Below are positions 7,502 to 14,807 of a stretch of 64,000 nucleotides of DNA, piece by piece (the stretch's first letter is position 1; each line of letters starts with the position of its first letter). The stretch is from JANOMH01 sp031422295 (GTDB lineage Bacteria; Pseudomonadota; Alphaproteobacteria; Rhodobacterales; Rhodobacteraceae): the NCBI GenBank assembly GCA_031422295.1, contig JANOQM010000101.1, positions 1 through 64,000 of the forward strand, given 5' to 3'. The notes beneath the pieces were generated by a model. It was not told the origin of the DNA. It did not search any database and worked only from the letters and a program-made list of their open reading frames with translations. Position numbers and translations under genes: made by a program.

Positions 7502-8790
7502 GCCGCCATCGACGTATATTTGGATGCGGGCACGTCGATCCGGGATTTTGATTGCGGTCGGCCCGCATAGCGCTGCGCCAAGGTCAGCGGCCCGGCGGTA
7601 ATCTGGAAATAATCATACTCACCCGGTCGGTCAAAGGCGCAGAGGTATTGAAAATGCAGACGAAAAAACTTCCAACGTAATGCCTTCCACCGATCAGGGC
7701 TGAGGGTTTGGCTAAAGGCCGCCGAAAACACCAAGGGCCAGCGTTTGTCAGGCGGGGCGACGCCGGAGACCGCCACGGGGTCACACAAGGCAAAAGCGCA
7801 GCCATCGCCGGGGGCTGTGACATCGACCCAAGTCAGTTCGGGCCGCGCCGACAAATAGGCCAGATCGGCCCGCAGCCGATACGCATGGGGCAGGAATGAC
7901 ACCATTGGCACCACCTGCCCCAGCGACAAGAAGCCCAGGGCCGCCGCCTGCGGCACCTGCCCCGCACGGATCAGGTCGGCCAGAACCGATACCGCCAGAT
8001 GTGCCCCCGACGAATGGCCGACAACCAACACTTCGTCGTAGCCTTGGGTCAGGGCAGTCGAAATGATCTGGCCAAAGTCAGTCATCCGCGCCTCAAGCGC
8101 TGCTGGATTGGTCCCGCCCGTCTGTGCCGAAAAGGCGTAGTCATGCATCAGATAATAGGCGAAGAATTTGCCATCCTTTGCCTTGAACCAGCGCAGGATC
8201 AAAACTGTGACCACTAACAGGACAGGCCAGCGCAGAAACGGCGTGACGGGGCCAAGGGTCCAGCCGACAAGGCCGGTCAATGCATTGCCAGCCGAAACCA
8301 TCAAACCAGCAGCCATGGCCCCCAATCCTACAGCAATCAGCAACTGCAAAATAAGCATACCCACCGGATATAGCGCCGCAATAACCGGCCCTTTGCGCAG
8401 CCACATCAGGCGGCGCAGCGCACCACTGGTGATATAGACCCAAGCCGTGCGGACCAGTTGCAGATAAGTTGCGGGAATGCTGTTCGACATCGAACCGCGC
8501 ACAATGTCGGACCAGACCAGCACCTCAACATCCGCGGTAACCAATGCTGCATCTATGGTCGCAGTGACCTGCCAGCCATAGGGACCGCTACCCTTTTTAG
8601 GCGCAAGGCCAATGCTGTAGCCTGAAATGTTGGCCTGTTCGACACTTTCTTTGCGATACAACTCGCGGTAGCGGCGCGGATGAATCGGGTCGTAGCCGGG
8701 GATGTAAAACACCCGGCGTCGATTGACCTGTCCAATTATCTGGCTATCACTCACTGCGGCCTCGGCTTTGTTACCGGCATCATAAAGCAT
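7498..8790 (-). CDS. membrane-anchored alpha/beta-hydrolase-like protein
   Basis: 430 residues. VFYIPGYDP near residue 28 and VLVVGHSSGAHLAVSVL with a GxSxG nucleophile elbow (Ser260) indicate an alpha/beta-hydrolase or lipase-like fold. Two hydrophobic segments at about 135-168 and 183-200 split the fold, suggesting a membrane hairpin insertion. I cannot name a family. The last bases overlap the P450 start, so the two are coupled. An esterase or lipase role on the P450's lipid substrate or product is an inference. The ATG at 8790 lacks a clear ribosome site, and a GTG at 8754 is an alternative. Confidence 0.75.
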   Translation of the reverse strand: MLYDAGNKAEAAVSDSQIIGQVNRRRVFYIPGYDPIHPRRYRELYRKESVEQANISGYSIGLAPKKGSGPYGWQVTATIDAALVTADVEVLVWSDIVRGSMSNSIPATYLQLVRTAWVYITSGALRRLMWLRKGPVIAALYPVGMLILQLLIAVGLGAMAAGLMVSAGNALTGLVGWTLGPVTPFLRWPVLLVVTVLILRWFKAKDGKFFAYYLMHDYAFSAQTGGTNPAALEARMTDFGQIISTALTQGYDEVLVVGHSSGAHLAVSVLADLIRAGQVPQAAALGFLSLGQVVPMVSFLPHAYRLRADLAYLSARPELTWVDVTAPGDGCAFALCDPVAVSGVAPPDKRWPLVFSAAFSQTLSPDRWKALRWKFFRLHFQYLCAFDRPGEYDYFQITAGPLTLAQRYAGRPQSKSRIDVPASKYTSMAA

Positions 8791-8811
8791 AAACCGGACA
8801 AAAATAAGCCG

Positions 8812-9567
8812 TCAGCCGATCAGCGCCAAGGCCGGGAACTGGTCCAGTAACCAGTTGCTGAAAATGGTGAATTGATTGGTCAGCATCAATAGGCCGACGG
8901 TCCATAATAGCAGGCCAGAGATGCGCTCGATCCGGGTCATATGCCGCTTCATCGCGGCCATCAATCCGGTCAGGCGCGGCAGGAACGCCGCCATCAGCAG
9001 GAACGGAAGCCCCAACCCAAGCGCATAAAACCCCAGCAGGGTTGTGCCGCGCCACAGGTCGGCCTCGGATGCAGCCAGCCCCAGAATGGTTCCAAGGATC
9101 GGCCCGAGGCAGGGCGTCCAGCCAAAGGCAAAGGCCAGCCCCAACACATACGCCCCAAAGGCCGATCCACCCTGATCGCCGCCCGACAGCCGCGCCTCTC
9201 GGTCCAGAAACGGAATGCGGAATATCCCCAGAAAATGCGCCCCAAAGATCATGATGATGATCCCGGAGATCATCGTTGACCAGTCGCGCACCTGCAACAG
9301 CATCCGCCCAAGAATGGAGAAAGTGAACCCGAGCAGCAGGAAAACCGTGGACAGGCCCAGCACAAAAAACGCCGCGGCCAACAGCACCCGGCGCCGGGCC
9401 GCTGCCGTGTTTTGCATGTCATTGACTGTGACGCCGCCCATATAGGCCAGATAAGGCAAGGCCACGGGCAGCACACAGGGGCTGAGAAACGATAGTAATC
9501 CCGCCGTCATCGCAATCAGGATCGCGGGCAACAATGTCGAATCCAGAATGATCTCGGCTGATAGCAA
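8812..9567 (-). CDS. ccdA: CcdA-type thiol-disulfide membrane protein (cytochrome c biogenesis)
   Basis: 251 residues with about six membrane segments. It passes reducing power from cytoplasmic thioredoxin across the inner membrane for heme attachment to apocytochrome c and related thiol reduction. The paired redox cysteines are visible: FLSPCVLPVALPYLAY (Cys31) and FGWTPCLGPILG (Cys153). The first membrane helix follows directly after the start. It is upstream of the hydrolase-P450 pair on the same strand with a 21-base gap, so read-through is possible. Confidence 0.92.
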   Translation of the reverse strand: MLSAEIILDSTLLPAILIAMTAGLLSFLSPCVLPVALPYLAYMGGVTVNDMQNTAAARRRVLLAAAFFVLGLSTVFLLLGFTFSILGRMLLQVRDWSTMISGIIIMIFGAHFLGIFRIPFLDREARLSGGDQGGSAFGAYVLGLAFAFGWTPCLGPILGTILGLAASEADLWRGTTLLGFYALGLGLPFLLMAAFLPRLTGLMAAMKRHMTRIERISGLLLWTVGLLMLTNQFTIFSNWLLDQFPALALIG

Positions 9568-9700
9568 ACCCGTTTCTCCCTATACCGACTGCATATGCCA
9601 GCTTTTGACAGTAGTCATCCAGTGCTGGTGTCACAAGTTGGTGGACAGTCTGTAATATGCAGCCTATCGCCTCACCGCATTGTAGGTGGACAGGTCAGAC

Positions 9701-9730
9701 GCCTCCGGCGGAGGTATTTGAATAACAAAG
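9701..9730 (+). repeat. intergenic GCCTCCGGCGG repeat, copy 2
   Basis: GCCTCCGGCGGAGGTATTTG continues into AATAACAAAG. GTGGACAGG lies seven bases upstream (9686-9694), and the same nonamer accompanies copy 3, so those two copies share about 45 bases. The element lies just before the TusA-like gene, where it would be in its leader. The CCTCCGGCGGAGG palindrome is perfect around its centre. Confidence 0.75.
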
Positions 9731-9749
9731 ATGACGAGGGCTGGGGTAA

Positions 9750-9980
9750 TTGGACATTGCAGTGCAGATCGATGCCGTGGGGTTGCTGTGCCCCTTGCCA
9801 GTGTTAAAGGCCCGCAAGGCACTGAACGGCCTCCGCCCCGGCGACGTCGTGCGCGTGCTGGCCGATGATCCGATGGCGGTGGTGGATATGCCGCATTTCT
9901 GCACGCAGTCCGGGCATGATTTGCTGGAGGTGCAGCATATGGATCAAGTTCAGGCCTATCTGATCCGGCGCGGGTCGTAA
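9750..9980 (+). CDS. TusA/SirA-like sulfurtransferase
   Basis: 76 residues. TusA-family proteins carry sulfur as a cysteine persulfide for tRNA thiolation and other sulfur transfer. The signature is LLCPLPVLKARKAL with the acceptor Cys14, followed by the two-layer sandwich (VVRVLADDPMAVVDMPHFC). The frame opens with TTG at 9750. A GTG at 9762 is an alternative, and neither has a strong ribosome site. A second cysteine in MPHFCTQSGH is typical of one TusA subgroup. It converges on rne and is preceded by repeat copy 2. Confidence 0.85.
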   Translation: MDIAVQIDAVGLLCPLPVLKARKALNGLRPGDVVRVLADDPMAVVDMPHFCTQSGHDLLEVQHMDQVQAYLIRRGS

Positions 9981-10007
9981 CCGGGCAAAGGATACACCCC
10001 TGCCCGG
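9981..10007. terminator. hairpin between tusA-like gene and rne
   Basis: CCGGGCA (9981-9987) pairs perfectly with TGCCCGG (10001-10007). It starts right after the tusA-like stop and ends ten bases before the end of the convergent rne. There is no T-run on either side, so intrinsic termination would be weak; it may act from both directions. Confidence 0.5.
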
Positions 10008-10017
10008 CCAGGCGGGA

Positions 10018-12768
10018 TTATTCCCGGGACAAAGACCACCAACCGCGCCGCTTCGGTTTATTATCCGCTTCTGCTACCGGTTCGGCTGCCATCGGTTCCG
10101 GTTCGGGTTCTGCTGCTTTAGCTGCAACAGGTGCAGCCACGGGAACCGGGCTAACCACCGGTTCAGCGCTGGTTTCCGCGATGACTTCGGCAACTTTCGG
10201 CTTGCGGCGAGACCGGGGTGCTGGCTTTGCACCAGGTTCGGGCGCGACTTCCGGCCGCACTTCAACCTGTGGTTCGGCTGGGGCATCTGCCGCCGATTCA
10301 ACTTTTTTGGCGCGGCTACGGGACCGGGGTTTGGGTTTTACAGTTGCGTCCGCGACTGTCGGCTCGGGCGGTATAGCCGCTGCTTCGGCGACATCCGCCG
10401 CAGCTGTTTCGGTCACCACGTTGTCGGTCAAAGTATCCGCCGCTGGGGCAGCATCATCTGGCCGACCCCGACCACGGCCACGACTGCGGGACCGGGTTCT
10501 GGTCCGAGGGGCAGCTTCGGCGGGGACTAGTTCTTTGGCTGCTTCATCGTCGTCAATCTCGTCGCTATCGTCTTCACCAGCGTCATCACCCGCGCCCGCA
10601 TCGTCTGCAGCCCCGTCAACACCGCTTCCACCCCGCCGCCGCCGCCTCCGGCGACGTTTTTTGCGAGGCTGATTGCCGTCAGCATCAGCGGCCTCGGCAG
10701 ACGCGATAGGCTTGGCCGCAACTGCGGTATCGGCGGCAGCATCCTCCGCGTCATCGTCTTCGATCTCTTCGTCGACAATATCATCTTCGTCTTCGTCAGC
10801 CATCATCGAGGCATTGCCCGAAATGGCCGCCTGAGCCGGATCCGGCACGGTGCGGGTCGCGGTCTTGAATTTTTCAATCGCGAAATCCGGCGAGATGAGG
10901 CCCAGATCGGCCTCAATCCGCACCGCCATGCCATAGCGCAGCTCAATGGCGGCGATATGTTCGCGCTTTTGGTTAATCAGGAAATTCATGATGCCGACCG
11001 GGGCTTTCAGCAGCACTTCCTTGCTGCGCCCGCGCACGCCTTCTTCTTCCAACTGGCGCAGGATACCCAAAGCGACGTTGTCATCCGACCGCAACAAGCC
11101 AGTGCCATGGCAATGCGAACAGGGCTGGGTTGTCGCCTCGAGCATACCCGGCCGCAGCCGTTGCCGCGACATTTCCAGCAGGCCAAAACCGCTGATCCGG
11201 CCCACCTGAATGCGCGCCCGATCGGATTTCAGCTTGTCCTTAAACCGCTTTTCGACGCTCGCGTTATTCTTGCGCTCGTCCATGTCGATATAGTCGATCA
11301 CGATCAGGCCAGCCAGGTCGCGCAGGCGCAACTGGCGGGCAATCTCGTCGCTGGCCTCGAGGTTGGTTTTCAGGGCGGTTTGTTCAATTGACCCTTCTTT
11401 GGTCGCCCGACCCGAGTTCACGTCGATAGCGACCAAAGCCTCGGTCACGCCGATGACGATGTAACCGCCAGAGGGCAGCTGCACCGTGGGGTTGAACATG
11501 CTGGACAGATAGCCTTCGACCTGAAACCGGGCGAACAGTGGCATCTGTTCGGTGTGCAGTTTCACGTTCTTGGCGTGGGTCGGCATGATCATTTTCATGA
11601 AGTCTTTGGCGATGCGGTAACCCGCCTCGCCCTCGACCAGCACTTCGTCGATGTCTTTGGAATACAGATCGCGGATCGAGCGTTTGATCAAATCGCCCTC
11701 TTCGTAGATTTTCGCAGGTGCGATAGACCGCAGGGTCAGTTCGCGGATCTGTTCCCAAAGCCGCTGCAGATATTCGTAATCGCGCTTGATTTCCGACTTG
11801 GTGCGCTGCGACCCGGCAGTGCGGATAATCAGCCCGGCGCCATCCGGCACCTCGATCTCGTTCGCAATCTCTTTCAGCTTTTTACGGTCCACCGCATTGG
11901 TGATCTTGCGGGAAATCCCGCCGCCACGCGCGGTGTTCGGCATCAGCACGCAATACCGGCCAGCCAGCGACAGATAGGTGGTCAGGGCAGCACCCTTGTT
12001 GCCGCGTTCTTCCTTGACCACCTGCACCAGCATGATCTGGCGAACTTTGACGACCTCTTGGATTTTATAACGCTTGGCCCGTGGTTTGCGGACCGGGCGG
12101 ATATCTTCGACATCATCGGCGTCACCGACCGATTCAATCGTGTCGTCTTTTTCGATCACATCCAGATTACCGCGGTCGATGACCGGGCTATCGGCGTGAT
12201 CATGTTCGTGATCATGGTCATGCGGGGCCTCGGCGGGTGGGTCGTCTGCCAAGACATCGGCTGATCCCGCGGTGTCGCCTTCGCCCTCTGGCTCTTCATC
12301 GTCCAGATCGATCATCTCCATACCGGTGATGTCCGAGGTTTTCTCGACGTCTTGCGTGGCTATCGCATCGCCATTGGCCTGCGCTGCCCGTGGCCGCTGC
12401 CGGGTCCGGGACCGGCGCTGCGTGCCGCCCTTGGCCTCGCCATCGTCTTCGGCATCTTCTTCATCGCGCTGTGACGCGGCATAGGCGCGTTCTTCGGCCA
12501 GCAGTGCCTCGCGGTCTGCGATAGGGATCTGGTAATAATCCGGGTGAATTTCTGAAAACGCCAGAAAGCCATGGCGGTTGCCGCCGTAATCGACAAACGC
12601 GGCCTGCAACGACGGTTCAACCCGCGTTACTTTGGCCAGATAGATGCTGCCTGCTAGCTGGCGGCGATTCGCGCTTTCAAAATCGAATTCTTCGACTTTG
12701 TTTCCGTCAACCACAACGACGCGAGTTTCCTCGGCATGGGTGGCATCGATAAGCATTTTCTTTGACAT
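10018..12768 (-). CDS. rne: ribonuclease E
   Basis: 916 residues. Endoribonuclease of mRNA decay and rRNA/tRNA processing and scaffold of the degradosome. Order: a start MSKKMLIDATHAEETRVVVV, an S1 domain interrupted by a long acidic insert (about 100-240, DEEDAEDDGE and a HDHDHEHDHAD run), the catalytic region with VDVNSGR and DYIDM, the zinc-link CSHCHG near 550, and a disordered C-terminal third. That tail holds an arginine block (KKRRRRRRRR near 705) and RSRSRGRGRGR, likely RNA-binding. The ATG at 12768 is preferred over 12783 because family proteins start MSKKMLIDA. The tail is rich in Ala/Pro/Glu. Confidence 0.95.
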   Translation of the reverse strand: MSKKMLIDATHAEETRVVVVDGNKVEEFDFESANRRQLAGSIYLAKVTRVEPSLQAAFVDYGGNRHGFLAFSEIHPDYYQIPIADREALLAEERAYAASQRDEEDAEDDGEAKGGTQRRSRTRQRPRAAQANGDAIATQDVEKTSDITGMEMIDLDDEEPEGEGDTAGSADVLADDPPAEAPHDHDHEHDHADSPVIDRGNLDVIEKDDTIESVGDADDVEDIRPVRKPRAKRYKIQEVVKVRQIMLVQVVKEERGNKGAALTTYLSLAGRYCVLMPNTARGGGISRKITNAVDRKKLKEIANEIEVPDGAGLIIRTAGSQRTKSEIKRDYEYLQRLWEQIRELTLRSIAPAKIYEEGDLIKRSIRDLYSKDIDEVLVEGEAGYRIAKDFMKMIMPTHAKNVKLHTEQMPLFARFQVEGYLSSMFNPTVQLPSGGYIVIGVTEALVAIDVNSGRATKEGSIEQTALKTNLEASDEIARQLRLRDLAGLIVIDYIDMDERKNNASVEKRFKDKLKSDRARIQVGRISGFGLLEMSRQRLRPGMLEATTQPCSHCHGTGLLRSDDNVALGILRQLEEEGVRGRSKEVLLKAPVGIMNFLINQKREHIAAIELRYGMAVRIEADLGLISPDFAIEKFKTATRTVPDPAQAAISGNASMMADEDEDDIVDEEIEDDDAEDAAADTAVAAKPIASAEAADADGNQPRKKRRRRRRRRGGSGVDGAADDAGAGDDAGEDDSDEIDDDEAAKELVPAEAAPRTRTRSRSRGRGRGRPDDAAPAADTLTDNVVTETAAADVAEAAAIPPEPTVADATVKPKPRSRSRAKKVESAADAPAEPQVEVRPEVAPEPGAKPAPRSRRKPKVAEVIAETSAEPVVSPVPVAAPVAAKAAEPEPEPMAAEPVAEADNKPKRRGWWSLSRE

Positions 12769-13197
12769 GTTATCCGTATGCACGCGGACGCAACCGCCAA
12801 CCCCGGGGGGCCGTCAGTTCGTCTGGCGTGTCTGATGAGGGCGATGTGCGCACGGCTTCCAGCGCGGCCCCTCGGGGCGCTCGCTGTCTTGCCTGTAGAT
12901 CGCGCGCGTTGCATCGCGGTTGTCGCTCCGACGCCACCGACGGTGACGTCCGTTCAAGACCCAGCGCGAGGTGTGAGTGTCGCGCACAGGGACTATTTCA
13001 TAGACCCCGAAGGGCCAATTCAGTCTGCACCAGCACTGGGTATCGCGACCCGTGTACGCTGTTCCAGAAATTCCGTCGGGCGCGCGCGGCACAGATGGCC
13101 TCAGGTTGCCCTTGGTCTACCATAGGGTGAGGATCGGGTCTTGCACAATGGGCAATTGCACAGCCGGTGGCAAATGCACAGCCGAGCTGCCCCCGTG
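12769..13197 (-). other. long non-coding leader region upstream of rne
   Basis: About 430 bases without a credible gene; frames here translate to arginine-rich, non-protein-like sequence. It contains several inverted repeats, such as GCCCC-TC-GGGGC near 12870 and CACCG-A-CGGTG near 12940. Near the far end, CAATTGCACAGCCG (13153-13166) is repeated as CAAATGCACAGCCG (13171-13184). In other bacteria a long structured rne leader mediates autoregulation by RNase E. That role here is an inference from position and structure. Confidence 0.5.
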
Positions 13198-13455
13198 TTA
13201 GGGGAAATAGGCCAGAACCACCAGACAGATCAGCAGCACCACCACAAGAACCGCTGCACTTGGCATCCTGCCCCGGATCACCTGCACGACCATGGCGATG
13301 AAGGTGGCAGCGGTGATGCCAAGCATGGCCAGAAACAGAAAAAGCCCGTCATTACAATTTGGCCCGACACATTCAGCCCGGACCGCAGTTGGCAGAACGG
13401 CAAGGCCAGCTAAAAGCACTGGCATGGGAACGCGCAGGGCCCTGGACCTGTTCAC
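13198..13455 (-). CDS. small membrane protein coupled to dctD
   Basis: 85 residues. The N-terminus VPMPVLLAGLAVLPTAVRA looks like a signal peptide or first membrane helix. A short loop with two cysteines (AECVGPNCNDG) follows, then two hydrophobic helices with a basic turn between them (VIRGRMPS). The start overlaps the dctD stop (ATGA), so it is translated with dctD. No family recognised. A sequence CCCC-TAACAC-GGGG sits on its stop codon. Confidence 0.65.
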   Translation of the reverse strand: MNRSRALRVPMPVLLAGLAVLPTAVRAECVGPNCNDGLFLFLAMLGITAATFIAMVVQVIRGRMPSAAVLVVVLLICLVVLAYFP

Positions 13456-14783
13456 AGATAGTCCGATCTTTGCAGGTTATACTTGGCCATCTTTTCGTTC
13501 AGTGTCCGGCGCGGCAGGCACAGTTCCTCCATCACCGCGACGATTGACCCCTTGTGCCGCCGCATCGTGTTGTCGATCAGCATCCGCTCAAACGCATCGA
13601 CAAAATCCTTGAGTGGTTTGCCTTCGGTGGTCATGGCGGGGCGTGAATCATCGCTGTCAGCCATCAGCAATGACGCAATCGTGCCGGTGCCACGCCGATT
13701 TTGCAGCACGGCGCGTTCGGCCACATTGATCAGCTGACGCACATTGCCGGGCCACGGGGCTTGCAACAATTGCGCGGCCTCTTGTGCTGACACTTCGGGC
13801 GCATCGCAGCCATATTCATCGGCAAACTGGTCTGACAGCCGGGTGAACAGGGTCAGGATGTCCTCGCCCCGCTGGCGCAGGGGCGGCACAGTGATGCGCA
13901 GGGCGGCAAGGCGGTAGAACAGATCGGGGCGCAAGACACTTTCGCAGGTTTTATCCAGTTCCTGCAGGTTTGAAATCGCAACAATCCGCGTTTCCGCAGG
14001 CGTCCCCTGTCCATTGATCGCGGTCAGCAGGCGGGATTGCATGGCGCTTGACAGCGCTTCGATATCTTCCAGCACCAAGGTACCGCCACGGGCATCCTCA
14101 ATCGCGGGCATCGGGTCGTCGTCCTGCACAGGGCCAAACAGACGGCGAGCCAACGTATCCTCATCAAAGGCCGAGCAGGACAGCAGGACGAATTTCTTCG
14201 CGCCCCGGGCGCCGACAGCATGCAACGCATGGGCGACCAAAGTTTTGCCTGTCCCGGTTTCACCCTCGATCAGGACATGGCCATCAGCTTGCCCCAGATC
14301 CAGAATATCCTCTTTCAACCGCTCCATCGCCGGGCTGGACCCGATCAATTTGCTCATCAGCGCCGAGCCATCCGACAATTCCCGGCGCAAGGCGCGGTTG
14401 TCCAATGTCAGGCGGCGGGCATGGGTGGCTTTTTTCGCCAGTTCAGTCATCCGGTCCGGGTTGAACGGCTTCTCCAGAAAATCGAACGCACCAATGCGCA
14501 TCGCCTCGACCGCCATGGGAACATCGCCGTGCCCGGTAATCATGATGACCGGCAGGGTGCTGTCGACGGATTTGAGCCGTTTCAGCAATTGCATCCCGTC
14601 CATGCCGGGCATCTTGATGTCGCTGACCACGATACCGGGATAATCGGAATTCAGGCCCTTAAGCGCATCTTCAGCGCTGGCAAAGGTTTCAGTGTCAAAG
14701 CCAGACAAGGCCAGCCACTGGCTGATCGACTGGCGCATATCTTTTTCGTCATCGACAATGGCGATTTTCATGGCTTTGGTCAT
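13452..14783 (-). CDS. dctD: DctD-like response regulator with degenerate AAA+ domain
   Basis: 443 residues. Receiver domain 1-120 with phospho-acceptor Asp55, Thr83 and Lys105. AAA+ domain about 145-370 with Walker A GETGTGKT (174-181). C-terminal Fis-type helix-turn-helix (LPRRTLNEKMAKYNL). It pairs with the DctB kinase and would control C4-dicarboxylate uptake. The GAFTGA loop that contacts sigma-54 is absent: after LFGP the sequence reads VQDDDPMPAIEDARGGTLVLED. Walker B has ED where DE is usual. GGGGAGA seven bases before the ATG is a good ribosome site. Activation through sigma-54 is doubtful. Confidence 0.88.
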   Translation of the reverse strand: MTKAMKIAIVDDEKDMRQSISQWLALSGFDTETFASAEDALKGLNSDYPGIVVSDIKMPGMDGMQLLKRLKSVDSTLPVIMITGHGDVPMAVEAMRIGAFDFLEKPFNPDRMTELAKKATHARRLTLDNRALRRELSDGSALMSKLIGSSPAMERLKEDILDLGQADGHVLIEGETGTGKTLVAHALHAVGARGAKKFVLLSCSAFDEDTLARRLFGPVQDDDPMPAIEDARGGTLVLEDIEALSSAMQSRLLTAINGQGTPAETRIVAISNLQELDKTCESVLRPDLFYRLAALRITVPPLRQRGEDILTLFTRLSDQFADEYGCDAPEVSAQEAAQLLQAPWPGNVRQLINVAERAVLQNRRGTGTIASLLMADSDDSRPAMTTEGKPLKDFVDAFERMLIDNTMRRHKGSIVAVMEELCLPRRTLNEKMAKYNLQRSDYL

Positions 14784-14807
14784 CTTCGTCTCCCCAACTG
14801 AAGCGCG

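Noticed and set aside
10620..10670. GCCGCCGCCGCCTCCGGCG in rne as a fourth copy of the intergenic repeat
   Set aside because: It encodes the arginine block of RNase E and lacks the GTATTT part of the element.
11554..12264. 236-codon plus frame inside rne
   Set aside because: Antisense to conserved RNase E catalytic sequence; composition shadow-like.
12778..13125. 115-codon plus frame upstream of rne
   Set aside because: Arg/Pro/Ala-rich with no family, no ribosome site, and other frames there are equally open; treated as rne leader.
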